64,000 nt of DNA from Bradyrhizobium tropiciagri (GTDB taxonomy: Bacteria > Pseudomonadota > Alphaproteobacteria > Rhizobiales > Xanthobacteraceae). The position numbers and the translations under genes were made by a program. The stretch covers positions 186,001 through 250,000 of the forward strand of contig NZ_LFLZ01000001.1 in the NCBI RefSeq assembly GCF_001189845.1, given 5' to 3'. Shown piece by piece: positions 34,105 through 42,623 of the stretch; the first letter of the stretch is position 1, and each line of letters starts with the position of its first letter. The notes under the pieces are model-generated. The model saw only the letters and a program-made list of their open reading frames with translations, had not been told where the DNA came from and ran no database searches.

Positions 34105-35330
34105 CTGGTACGGGGATCATCGACCAGTTCCTGGAAACGTTCACGCGCTATATCGACAACGGCTTCGGGCTGGTGGGCAGCGATGTCGGATACCTTGCAA
34201 CGACGCTTGCGGCGATCGACATCACGCTCGCCGCGTTGTTCTGGAGTTGGGGGACGGACGAGGACATTATCGCGCGCCTTGTCAAGAAGACGCTCTTCGT
34301 GGGCGTCTTTGCCTATCTCATCGGCAATTGGAGTAGCCTTGCGCGGATCGTCTTCGAGAGCTTTGCCGGCCTTGGGCTGAAAGCATCCGGCGCAAGCCTC
34401 TCCGCGGCAGATTTCCTGCGACCGGGAAAGATCGCTCAGGTCGGCCTCGACGCCGGCCGGCCGCTGCTCGACTCGATCTCCAACCTGATGGGTTACATCA
34501 GTTTCTTCGAGAACTTCGTCCAGATCGTCGTTCTCCTGTTCGCCTGGGTCGTGGTCCTGCTGGCCTTCTTCATTCTGGCAATCCAGCTCTTCGTCACCCT
34601 GATCGAGTTCAAGCTCACGACGCTCGCCGGCTTCGTGCTCATTCCCTTTGGCTTGTTCGGCAAGACCGCCTTCGCAGCAGAGCGGGTCCTAGGTAACGTC
34701 ATATCTTCAGGGATCAAGGTTCTGGTCCTGGCCGTCATTGTCGGCATTGGATCGACCCTGTTCTCGCAGTTCACTGCAGGATTCGGCGGCGCGCAGCCGA
34801 CCATTGAAGACGCGATGACCTTGGTCCTTGCTGCGCTCTCCTTGCTGGGCCTCGGCATCTTTGGTCCCGGAATCGCAAACGGCCTGGTCTCTGGCGGACC
34901 GCAACTTGGCGCCGGCGCCGCGATTGGAACAGGCCTTGCCGCTGGTGGTGTTGTCGCTGCCGGCGCAGGCCTGGCCGCCGGCGGAGCAGGTCTTGCTGGC
35001 GGAGCGATGGCTGGCGCCGCGCGCGGTGGCGGCGCGGTTTTGAGCGGAGCATCCGCCGCCTATCGAAACGGCGGCCTCACTGGCGTCGCGGAGGCGGGTA
35101 GCCTGGCCGCGATGAGCCCGTTGCGTCGTGCAGCGGCTGCGTTCGGCGGGGGTGGGCAAGCGGGAGGGGAGACCGCGAGCACCTCGGCTGAAGGGCAGCC
35201 CGATTGGGCGCGCCGCATGAAACGCGCCCAGACCATTCGGCATGGTGCCTCAGTAGCCAGCCACGCCGTCCGCTCAGGCGACCATGGCGGCAGCGGCTCT
35301 TCCGTGGATTTGTCCGAGGGAGAGCGCTGA
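34101..35330 (+). CDS. trbL: Conjugal transfer protein TrbL (VirB6 family)
   Basis: Polytopic inner-membrane channel protein of 409 aa. About six membrane helices lie between residues 30 and 280 (for instance LLFAWVVVLLAFFILAIQLF). A Gly/Ala-rich stretch (~280-330) and a polar, probably disordered C-terminus follow. The AGGVVAAGAGLAAGGAGLAG region is a typical TrbL feature. The ATG overlaps the trbK stop. Confidence 0.94.
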   Translation: MTGTGIIDQFLETFTRYIDNGFGLVGSDVGYLATTLAAIDITLAALFWSWGTDEDIIARLVKKTLFVGVFAYLIGNWSSLARIVFESFAGLGLKASGASLSAADFLRPGKIAQVGLDAGRPLLDSISNLMGYISFFENFVQIVVLLFAWVVVLLAFFILAIQLFVTLIEFKLTTLAGFVLIPFGLFGKTAFAAERVLGNVISSGIKVLVLAVIVGIGSTLFSQFTAGFGGAQPTIEDAMTLVLAALSLLGLGIFGPGIANGLVSGGPQLGAGAAIGTGLAAGGVVAAGAGLAAGGAGLAGGAMAGAARGGGAVLSGASAAYRNGGLTGVAEAGSLAAMSPLRRAAAAFGGGGQAGGETASTSAEGQPDWARRMKRAQTIRHGASVASHAVRSGDHGGSGSSVDLSEGER

Positions 35331-35434
35331 CACGCAGCCAATAGCACTTTCACCATGCGGTCCGGCGGGGCGCGTCGAAAACCTGGAAAGCGCACTGCTT
35401 GAAACCGATCACTTGATCTCAGGGGCAATTATCG

Positions 35435-36118
35435 ATGTTCAAACGACCATCAGTTCACTACGGGCGCATGCCCGAACCGATCACACCGTATCAAAAGGCT
35501 GCACAGGTTTGGGACGAACGCATCGGATCGGCGCGTGTGCAAGCCAGGAACTGGCGCCTGATGGCATTCGGCTGCTTGATGCTGTCTGCCGGCCTCGCCG
35601 GGGGCCTTGTCTGGCAATCGAGCCAGGGGTCGATCACGCCCTGGGTGGTCGAAGTCGATCACCTCGGTCAGGCCCAGCGAGTTGCGCCGGCCAACATCGA
35701 CTATCAGCCCACAGACGCGCAGATCAGCTATCATCTGGCCCGCTTTATCGAGGATGTCAGAGGCCTGCCGGCCGACGGCATTGTTTTGCGCCAGAATTGG
35801 CTGCGTGCCTATGATTTTACGACCGATCGTGGCGCGGCAGCGCTCAATGATTACGCGCGTAACAACGACCCCTTTGCCAGGTTGGGCAAGGCCCAAATCT
35901 CAGTCGACGTCTCGAGTGTCATTCGCGCGTCTTCCGAAAGCTTTCGGGTCGCATGGACCGAGCGCATCTACGACAACGGCTCGCTGAGCTCGACCGAGCG
36001 TTGGACTGCGATTCTCACCGTCGTGATTGAGACGCCGCGCGATGCCGAGCGTCTGCGCAAAAATCCCCTTGGCGTCTATGTCCGCGCCATCAGCTGGTCA
36101 AAGGAGCTGGGTCAATGA
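35435..36118 (+). CDS. trbF: Conjugal transfer protein TrbF (VirB8 family)
   Basis: Bitopic inner-membrane protein of 227 aa. A short cytoplasmic N-terminus (FKRPSVHYGRMPEPITPYQK) precedes a single helix (~42-60), then the periplasmic VirB8-type domain (TPWVVEVDHLGQAQRV, WTERIYDNGSLSSTERWTAI, NPLGVYVRAISWSKELG). The 104-base gap after trbL carries nothing obvious. Its stop overlaps the trbG ATG. Confidence 0.94.
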   Translation: MFKRPSVHYGRMPEPITPYQKAAQVWDERIGSARVQARNWRLMAFGCLMLSAGLAGGLVWQSSQGSITPWVVEVDHLGQAQRVAPANIDYQPTDAQISYHLARFIEDVRGLPADGIVLRQNWLRAYDFTTDRGAAALNDYARNNDPFARLGKAQISVDVSSVIRASSESFRVAWTERIYDNGSLSSTERWTAILTVVIETPRDAERLRKNPLGVYVRAISWSKELGQ

Positions 36119-37149
36119 CCAAGACGCCATCTGACGTTGATTCGAAACTTTCCATCTCGCACAGCAGGCTAAATTTGCCCTGGTCTGAGTTCGTCACATC
36201 GAAGCGAGCAATTCTGTCAGTTCTTCTCCTTTGCTCGTCGGTGCTCGGAGGGTGCGCGAGCTACATTCCGCCGGAGATCAGCTATGACGCTGAAGTTCCT
36301 CCGTTGCCGGCGCCTCCGGTGTCTCTCGACGACAAACCGCGACCGCTTCACGTTCCACCGCTCTGGAAGCCGGCTCTCGGCGGCAAGTCGGGAGCGAAGG
36401 AAGAGCCTGAGCCCGTGAGCCGGGTGGAGACGGCGAACAGCGCTGCCAGGGTCGAGCCGCGCAGGCGCGGCTATTTCAACGCAGCGCAAATCTACGCTTA
36501 CAGTCCCGGCGCGCTCTACCAGGTGTACGCGGCACCCGGACAGATCACGGATATTGCGCTCGAAGAGGGAGAGCAACTGACAGGATCGGGACCAGTCGCG
36601 GCAGGCGACACGGTACGGTGGGTCGTGGGCGATACAGAGAGCGGGAGTGGTGACACGCGCCGGGTTCATATCCTGGTCAAGCCGACTCGTGCATCGATCG
36701 AAACCAACCTTGTCGTCAATACCGATCGGCGCACCTACATGATCGAGCTCCGCTCCCGCGAGCGGCCATATATGCCATCCGTTGCCTGGTACTACCCGGA
36801 AACCATTCGCGAGCGATCGCGCTCAGTCGCTTTGAAACCCGCTCTTCCGGATGCGGCTCAGCGTATCTCTCGCTACGCCATCGAGGGGGACAGTCCACCC
36901 TGGCGGCCGATTGCTGCGTATGACGATGGTCGTAAGGTCTATGTCGAATTCCCACAGGGGATTGTGCAAGGCGAGATGCCTCCGCTCTTCGTCATCGGCC
37001 CTGACGGCAAGACAGAACTCGTCAACTATCGCGCGTATGGCAACGTGTTGATCGTCGATCGGCTGTTCGCAGCAGCAGAACTGCGGCTCGGCGGTGAACA
37101 TCAGCAGAAGGTCAGAATTGTCAGGACCGACGGGAGGCCGTCGTCATGA
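36115..37149 (+). CDS. trbG: Conjugal transfer protein TrbG (VirB9 family)
   Basis: Outer-membrane core component of 344 aa. The N-terminus has a long leader, then a hydrophobic segment ending in a lipobox (LLCSSVLGGCAS). The VirB9 domain is recognisable: YAYSPGALYQVYAAPGQITD, ALEEGEQLTGSGPVAAGDTV, VNTDRRTYMIELRS and the C-terminal FEFPQGI-like segment VYVEFPQGIVQGEMPPLFVI. The start could be internal (about 36193), since the first 25 residues precede the signal. Confidence 0.94.
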   Translation: MTKTPSDVDSKLSISHSRLNLPWSEFVTSKRAILSVLLLCSSVLGGCASYIPPEISYDAEVPPLPAPPVSLDDKPRPLHVPPLWKPALGGKSGAKEEPEPVSRVETANSAARVEPRRRGYFNAAQIYAYSPGALYQVYAAPGQITDIALEEGEQLTGSGPVAAGDTVRWVVGDTESGSGDTRRVHILVKPTRASIETNLVVNTDRRTYMIELRSRERPYMPSVAWYYPETIRERSRSVALKPALPDAAQRISRYAIEGDSPPWRPIAAYDDGRKVYVEFPQGIVQGEMPPLFVIGPDGKTELVNYRAYGNVLIVDRLFAAAELRLGGEHQQKVRIVRTDGRPSS

Positions 37150-38357
37150 ACACCCGGAAGGGAGACGATCAAGAGCAAGCGGTGCCGCCGCAGACACGAG
37201 AAGAACGGTCCGGGAGCTTCCGCTTAAGGGCTGAGCATCCGCGCGTGACGCGGCTGTCGCGGAAAGTCCTGGCGGGAGGGAGCGCGGTTGCCTTGCTTGT
37301 GATCGGTGGGGCGATCCTGTGGTCGCTGCAGAACAACCGCTCCCGAAGCCAGCCGGCCGATGAGCTCTACAGCACTGACCATCACAATGTTGCCGACGGC
37401 ATTACGGCGCTGCCAAGGGACTACGCTGGCGTTCCGCGCCAACCAACCCCGCAGCTTGGTCCGCCGCTCCCTGGTGACCTCGGTCGACCAATCCTTGCTG
37501 CCCAGGGACAGTCGCCGACCATCGGCGGTGATCCGGAACAGCAGCGCCGGGATCAGGAGACCGAGGCGGCTCGCATCAGCCATTTGTTCGCCGCGACCAA
37601 TGGGCGAGAAGTGCGACCGCCCGACGCTGCGGCTGCTGGAAGCGACCGCGTCGTGCCACCGAACGCAACGAGCACTGGCGAAGACGGATCTGGGCAGAAC
37701 GGTCAGAACCGAAAGCTTGCCTTCGTGAACGATGCTGTGGACCGTCGCACGGTAAGCCCTGACCGCGTCACCAGGCCGGCTTCGCCATATATCGTACAGG
37801 CCGGGACGGTCATTCCGGGAGCCCTGATCACCGGGATCCGGTCGGACCTGCCAGGCCAAATCACCGCGCAGGTCACCGAGAATATCTTTGACACGCCGAC
37901 CGGCCGCTTTCTGCTCGTACCTCAGGGAACGCGTCTGATCGGCGTCTACGATAGCCAGGTCACTTTCGGCCAGTCCCGCGTACTGCTTGTCTGGACCCGG
38001 CTGATCATGCCGAATGGACGTTCTATCATTCTCGAGCGACAGCCTGGCGCTGACGCCGCCGGGTATGCAGGCCTGGAAGACCAGGTCGACAATCATTGGG
38101 GTGAGCTATTCAAGGCTGCGGCACTATCGACGTTTCTGGCGGTCGGAACCGAATTGGGTGCCGGCTCGGACACCAACAGCAACGACAGCGCAATTATCCA
38201 GGCATTGCGGCACGGCGCATCCGACTCACTAAATCAAACCGGACAGCAAGTCGTTCGGCGCAGTCTCAACATCCAGCCTACCTTGACTGTACGACCCGGT
38301 TTCCCGGTTCGCGTTCTCGTCAATCGTGACCTGATACTTGTGCCATACGGAGGGTAA
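37146..38357 (+). CDS. trbI: Conjugal transfer protein TrbI (VirB10 family)
   Basis: Protein of 403 aa spanning the envelope. A cytoplasmic N-terminus, one membrane helix (~42-60) and a Pro/Gln-rich linker precede the VirB10 barrel domain (SPYIVQAGTVIPGALITGIR, QVTENIFDTPTGRFLLVPQG, LEDQVDNHWGELFKAAALST, FPVRVLVNRDLILVPY). It bridges TrbE/TrbB energy to the outer-membrane pore. It overlaps trbG by 4 bases. Confidence 0.95.
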   Translation: MNTRKGDDQEQAVPPQTREERSGSFRLRAEHPRVTRLSRKVLAGGSAVALLVIGGAILWSLQNNRSRSQPADELYSTDHHNVADGITALPRDYAGVPRQPTPQLGPPLPGDLGRPILAAQGQSPTIGGDPEQQRRDQETEAARISHLFAATNGREVRPPDAAAAGSDRVVPPNATSTGEDGSGQNGQNRKLAFVNDAVDRRTVSPDRVTRPASPYIVQAGTVIPGALITGIRSDLPGQITAQVTENIFDTPTGRFLLVPQGTRLIGVYDSQVTFGQSRVLLVWTRLIMPNGRSIILERQPGADAAGYAGLEDQVDNHWGELFKAAALSTFLAVGTELGAGSDTNSNDSAIIQALRHGASDSLNQTGQQVVRRSLNIQPTLTVRPGFPVRVLVNRDLILVPYGG

Positions 38358-38361
38358 CGGC

Positions 38362-38601
38362 ATGCCCAAACTTAGAATAGGAGCATTGCCTGACGACAAG
38401 CCGGTCAGGGTTACGGCTGAGCTTCCAGCCCAGGTGCACCGCGATCTCGTTGCCTATGCCGAGGCCGTCGCCGGACAAGCCGGTCAACAGGTCGATCCGG
38501 CCAAGCTTGTTGCGCCTATGCTGGCACGCTTTATGGCAACGGACCGAGCATTCGCCAAGCTCAGGCGTCGCGCTCATCCGCCAATCGCTGGCGACGGATA
38601 G
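38362..38601 (+). CDS. DUF2274 family protein
   Basis: A 79-aa protein closing the trb operon: MPKLRIGALPDDKPVRVTAE, then LPAQVHRDLVAYAEAVA and DPAKLVAPMLARFMATDRAF. This is the standard DUF2274 ending of Trb clusters. It has a ribbon-helix-helix-like look and may be a regulator. The last 28 bases overlap, tail to tail, with the LysR gene. Confidence 0.9.
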   Translation: MPKLRIGALPDDKPVRVTAELPAQVHRDLVAYAEAVAGQAGQQVDPAKLVAPMLARFMATDRAFAKLRRRAHPPIAGDG

Positions 38602-39533
38602 TGCTCGGTCAACAACTGAAGAAAGTTGCCAAGCATCGGATTATCGTTGTCGGGTCGCCAGAATGCGGAAAATCCAATCCGGCTCGTACCCATGCCATCG
38701 CGAATCTCTGCATGGGCCAGGTCTCCAGAGCTTGCCTTGACATCAGACTCGAGGGTGAAGCCGATGCCAAAGCCCATGCTGATGAGATAGCTGATGTTGT
38801 CTCGACATACATGGTGCCACTCGATCCTTGGCCGGTCGACAAAGCAGGCTAGTTTGGTGATTAGAAGTCTCTCAAACTCTCTTCCCAGAGCATGGTCGCT
38901 CAACAGGAGAGTCTCGTGTCGTAGAGCAGTCCAGTAGACGAAGTCGCGGCTTGCCAATGGATGGGATTGCGGTACCGACAAAAGGACCCGTTCACTCCAA
39001 AGTGGAAAGGATCCGCTATCCAGCGCAAACGGTTCTCCGGGAGCAATAACGATATCAGGCGTGCCTTTCATTGGCGTGGTTGCAATGCGTCCTCGGCATT
39101 GCTCGAGCATTGCTAGTCTGACTGACGGAAATCGGACCTTGAAGTCGAGTATTACGGTGCGTAAACGGTCGGTGAAGATTGACGAACTTATGCCGATGCA
39201 AAGATGACCTGTCCCGCTGCGATCGTGAGCCAGGCCCGTTCCTATGAGTGCATCTAGACGATCGAGAATTTGCCTCGCGTTTCCGAGGAATCGCCGGCCC
39301 TCAGGGGTCGGCTTCACTCCACCACTTGAACGAGCAAATAGCGCAGCACCAACGAGGATCTCGAGTTGAGCGATCGAGCGGCTTAGCGCTGAATGTTGAA
39401 CGGATAGCGCCTCTGCGGCACGTCGAAGACTGCCGCTGTCGCATGCGGCTACCGCAAATCGAAGGTGCTGTAAGCTAATTGCGACCGTGGATGATATACG
39501 TCCGTCGCTATTTGTGTTGCCAGTTTCCGTCAT
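38574..39533 (-). CDS. LysR-family transcriptional regulator
   Basis: Protein of 319 aa from ATG 39533 (MTETGNTNSD), with an N-terminal winged HTH (LQHLRFAVAACDSGSLRRAA, then EALSVQHSALSRSIAQLEI) and a C-terminal ligand-binding domain (~105-310). It lies downstream of luxR and luxI on the same strand, 62 bases after luxI, so it may be part of the same regulatory operon. Its target is unknown: candidates are the transfer genes or a plant signal response. The 3' end overlaps DUF2274 by 28 bases. Confidence 0.9.
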   Translation of the reverse strand: MTETGNTNSDGRISSTVAISLQHLRFAVAACDSGSLRRAAEALSVQHSALSRSIAQLEILVGAALFARSSGGVKPTPEGRRFLGNARQILDRLDALIGTGLAHDRSGTGHLCIGISSSIFTDRLRTVILDFKVRFPSVRLAMLEQCRGRIATTPMKGTPDIVIAPGEPFALDSGSFPLWSERVLLSVPQSHPLASRDFVYWTALRHETLLLSDHALGREFERLLITKLACFVDRPRIEWHHVCRDNISYLISMGFGIGFTLESDVKASSGDLAHAEIRDGMGTSRIGFSAFWRPDNDNPMLGNFLQLLTEHYPSPAIGG

Positions 39534-39594
39534 TGTGTGGCTCACCAGTAGGCCGAAACGTAGTGGCTGTCCTGCAGCAGTAACGAGTTGCACA

Positions 39595-40260
39595 TCACGC
39601 TATCTGGACTGATCCAACCGCCTGCGGTGGAATCACTGGTACCCAAAGAGCCGGGCCGGAGAGCCGGCCTGCCTTTCGAAGCTCTGCCAATGTTTGAGTC
39701 GAAATGCCGAGACATCCTGCAACGGCTAATGTGTTACCGATCTCGCAAGGAGCGCCGATACGCCTCAGTTGCCAGCCGGCACGTCGTAGTATCCGTTCCA
39801 TCCGGATATCCGTAACGGTGACGATATCGGTGAGCTGCTTCCAAAGCCCGAACTCAACCATCCCGGCGAACAGTTCGTAGGTGGCACGAGCGATCCCGTG
39901 CTCGCCCTTCGGCGCGTCGGATGCAATATCGATCGCGAATCTGCTGCTTTCCCATATCCGGGGGCTAGACGGAGCAGGCTGGCCACCGAGAAGCACCGAA
40001 AATCTATCGCGGAGCATGGTCGAACCGATGGTCGGTAGGAGGCGGACCGAACCTCGTACCTCCCCGAGTTCGCTGAGTTGTGCCAGATATGCCGGGTGAA
40101 GAGCATCGAAGTCGTCAATCTCCATTTCGCCGTTGGTACTGACGTCCCAGTCCATCCGGACTTTGAAAACGCGATAGCGGAGCTGATGCATCGCCGCGAG
40201 CGTTTCGGAGAACTCACCATACAGCGATTTAGTAATTAGCTGGATCAAGGCTTCCTCCAT
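39595..40260 (-). CDS. Acyl-homoserine-lactone synthase (LuxI/TraI family)
   Basis: Autoinducer synthase of 221 aa from ATG 40260 (MEEALIQLITKS). Conserved LuxI residues are visible: MHQLRYRVFKVRMDWD (Arg, Phe and Trp of the N-terminal pocket), EIDDFDALHPAYL (Asp and Glu), GSVRLLPTIGSTMLRDRF and WESSRFAIDIA (Glu-Ser-Arg-Phe). It makes an AHL from S-adenosylmethionine and an acyl-ACP. An upstream ATG at 40305 would add 15 residues. The LuxR-type gene lies just upstream on the same strand. A palindrome with an AGATCT centre lies 25 bases before the start. Confidence 0.93.
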   Translation of the reverse strand: MEEALIQLITKSLYGEFSETLAAMHQLRYRVFKVRMDWDVSTNGEMEIDDFDALHPAYLAQLSELGEVRGSVRLLPTIGSTMLRDRFSVLLGGQPAPSSPRIWESSRFAIDIASDAPKGEHGIARATYELFAGMVEFGLWKQLTDIVTVTDIRMERILRRAGWQLRRIGAPCEIGNTLAVAGCLGISTQTLAELRKAGRLSGPALWVPVIPPQAVGSVQIA

Positions 40261-40284
40261 GTCTATCCGGCATGCCATAAAGCG

Positions 40285-40294
40285 GGAGATCTCC
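40285..40294 (-). promoter_or_regulatory. Possible lux/tra box-like palindrome before luxI
   Basis: GGAGATCTCC is a perfect 10-base palindrome, flanked by a further matching C and G one base out. The centre AGATCT is shared with known TraR boxes of rhizobia. It is shorter than the usual 18 bases and lies close to the start, so this call is weak. Confidence 0.3.
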
Positions 40295-40332
40295 GGTGCA
40301 GGCATTACCTATAGTTGTAGGGGGAGCTCGTC

Positions 40333-41058
40333 CTAATTCGGCCTTCTCTTTTTTGCAGCGGCAAAACGCATCGCTGCCTGCACAACTGTTCGAACGCCCA
40401 GCTTTTGCTTCGCATTGTTGAGGTAATAGGCCGCGGTGTTCCTGGATATTCCGAGAATCAGACCTATTTCCCAGGCGCTCTTGCCTTGTGAGGCCCACTC
40501 GAGGCATTCGCATTCGCGTGGGGAAAGGGACACGCTCTCAAGATTGCGGTCGGAAGGAAGCGTGCGGCGGAGATGTGCGTGAAAGAAGAACGCCATCGTT
40601 TGAAGAACGAGTGCATTCGAGGTAATGCACCTGTCAAACTGCGGCCTGACCTCGTCCACGGCAAAAGTCAGCGCAGCGACTGGACCCTGGTTGTCATGGA
40701 TCGGAACGGTGAAGCCGAACTTGATCCCGAATTGGGAGGCCTCGTCGAGAAAGGCCTGTTGTGCTGGCGTAATTGGCATCGGAAGACCAGCGCCCCACCG
40801 GAATGGCTCCGGGCTGCCTAACGCCCGAACGATGATTGGATCTAACCGTTCGTAGCGGCTATGTAGATAGTGTGAGGTCCACGCAACAGGATATGTGGAA
40901 ATGATGTGAGGCTTTCCGGACCGGCGCCTTGGCAGTGCCAGGTATGCAAAGCACTGCAAATCGAGGGCGGCTGCCGTTACGGCCATGGCCTCGGAGAAGT
41001 CACTATCGCCTCGAGCTATGGACAAGTGGTCGGCAAAATTCTGGAGAACGCGGAGCAT
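40333..41058 (-). CDS. LuxR-family quorum-sensing regulator
   Basis: Protein of 241 aa with an N-terminal autoinducer-binding domain (AMAVTAAALDLQCFAYLALP, WTSHYLHSRYERLDPIIVRA, FGIKFGFTVPIHDNQGPVAA with the conserved Trp, Tyr and Asp) and a C-terminal LuxR HTH (LSPRECECLEWASQGKSAWE, then IGLILGISRNTAAYYLNNA). It lies upstream of luxI on the same strand and presumably activates luxI and conjugation at high cell density. Confidence 0.93.
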   Translation of the reverse strand: MLRVLQNFADHLSIARGDSDFSEAMAVTAAALDLQCFAYLALPRRRSGKPHIISTYPVAWTSHYLHSRYERLDPIIVRALGSPEPFRWGAGLPMPITPAQQAFLDEASQFGIKFGFTVPIHDNQGPVAALTFAVDEVRPQFDRCITSNALVLQTMAFFFHAHLRRTLPSDRNLESVSLSPRECECLEWASQGKSAWEIGLILGISRNTAAYYLNNAKQKLGVRTVVQAAMRFAAAKKRRPN

Positions 41059-41376
41059 CGTTCGCTTTCACGTTTGGGCCTTGCGAACCGCGAATGACGC
41101 CCGGTCGTGTCGCGAGGTAGCGGACCGACCGGCGGCGCAATAACGCGGAGCAGGCGACTCGCATGATCGGCGGCATCGAAGCGAATTCGGCTGAGTACAG
41201 CGCCATGGTTTGTTCGGCTGGGTCATGGCGCTCTGCTCACTTCGACGATACGCAGATTCTCTTTCGACAGGTTTGCGACAGGCGGCGTCCATAAGCCCAT
41301 ACCAGATCGATAGGCAGGGGAGTCAATCGGATCCACCGTAAGCGGGTGCTCGGAATGCGTGAGTCACTGGAATTGC
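41059..41376. other. Intergenic region between luxR and the GlxA-type regulator
   Basis: About 320 bases with no convincing gene. It should contain the luxR promoter. It marks the border between the transfer region and the catabolic island. No terminator or mobile-element end is seen. Confidence 0.4.
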
Positions 41377-42378
41377 TCAGGGCGCTTTTCCGAAATGCTC
41401 ACGAATCCACCCCGGCGTGACGCCAAGTTGCCGGTGGAATGCCCGCCGCATTCGCTCTTGGGAGCGGAAACCGCATCTTGCTGCCACGGTGGCCGGCGTG
41501 GCCATTGTGGTTTCCAGCATTAGCCTTGCGCGGGACACGCGCAGTCGTTCTATCGCAGAGGCCGGCGCGTGCCCGAATGCCTCCGTAAATCGACGCTGAA
41601 AGGTTCGCGGCGATTGACCCACGGTCCTTGCGAGTTCGCCGATTGACCATGTCCGGTTTAGGGAAGCCTCGACCAGCTCCATCAGCCGTCCATAATCACC
41701 TGGTCCCGATTGCTGCTGCAAGGCCAAAGGCTCGCTGAACTGTGCTTGACCACCCGGCCGTCGCAAGTAGACAACCAGATTGCGGGCCACTCGAGCGGCG
41801 ATGGTCTGGCCGTAATCTTCCTCAACGAGTGCCAAAGCCATGTCGATCCCGGCTGTTACGCCGGCGGATGTCCAGATTGCACCGTCGCGGACGAAAATAG
41901 GATCGTTCAGAACGTCGATGTCAGGGAACCTGCTGGCAAGGTCTGCGCAGTTTCGCCAGTGCGTCGTTGCCTTCTTGCCTGATAGTGCCCCACTCTCCGC
42001 GAGCAGGAAGGCGCCCGTGCACACGGTGCAAACGCGGCGGGTCGATCTGGCGGCCTGACGAACTGCGTTCACGAGGTTGGTATCACGCAGTGCGGCCTGC
42101 ACACCTGGGCCGCCTGGAATGATCAAGGTGTCTGCGTTTTGCAATGCTTCAAGGCCGTGTTCAATCAACAAGGTCGGTCCGACCGAGGCTTCCAGTCGAC
42201 CGCGGCTTCCGGCCGCGATGATGAGCTCGTAACCGGGAGTAGCACCCTCTCGATTTGCGAGTGCGAAGGCTTGCAATGGTCCAACAAGGTCGAGCGGCTG
42301 GTGGTCCGGGTACACCAGGAAGACGACGCGCTTCAACCCTGTTGGCGCAAAAGGTGGTTTCTTTGTCATTCTCGCCAT
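41377..42378 (-). CDS. GlxA-type AraC regulator with DJ-1/PfpI domain
   Basis: Protein of 333 aa. Residues ~18-190 form a DJ-1/PfpI-type sensor (VVFLVYPDHQPLDLVGPLQA, IPGGPGVQAAL, CTVCTGAFLLAESGALSGKK). Residues ~230-330 carry two AraC HTHs (WSIGELARTVGQSPRTFQRR, then ATVAARCGFRSQERMRRAFH). Such regulators respond to small nitrogenous or aldehyde compounds. It is divergent from the ThDP enzyme with 245 bases between them, and may control that operon. Confidence 0.93.
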   Translation of the reverse strand: MARMTKKPPFAPTGLKRVVFLVYPDHQPLDLVGPLQAFALANREGATPGYELIIAAGSRGRLEASVGPTLLIEHGLEALQNADTLIIPGGPGVQAALRDTNLVNAVRQAARSTRRVCTVCTGAFLLAESGALSGKKATTHWRNCADLASRFPDIDVLNDPIFVRDGAIWTSAGVTAGIDMALALVEEDYGQTIAARVARNLVVYLRRPGGQAQFSEPLALQQQSGPGDYGRLMELVEASLNRTWSIGELARTVGQSPRTFQRRFTEAFGHAPASAIERLRVSRARLMLETTMATPATVAARCGFRSQERMRRAFHRQLGVTPGWIREHFGKAP

Positions 42379-42623
42379 GTCGCTGAATAGTAGACTTCGT
42401 ATGCCTTCGCAAGATGGGTGCGATGTGGTGGCCGAGCTACGTAGCTGCTTTTGAAATGAGCGTCGGACCTGTCGTGCGGGGACCCCCGAAAGTAGCCGGC
42501 TATCCTGCCTGGTCGGACTTGCCGAGGCACCATGATGATCTGCGGGAGAGGATCTCGACCTAGGATCTTGAGCGAAATCGCTGGAATGCTCAGTTCGATC
42601 AGACGACGAAATACGGGGGACGA

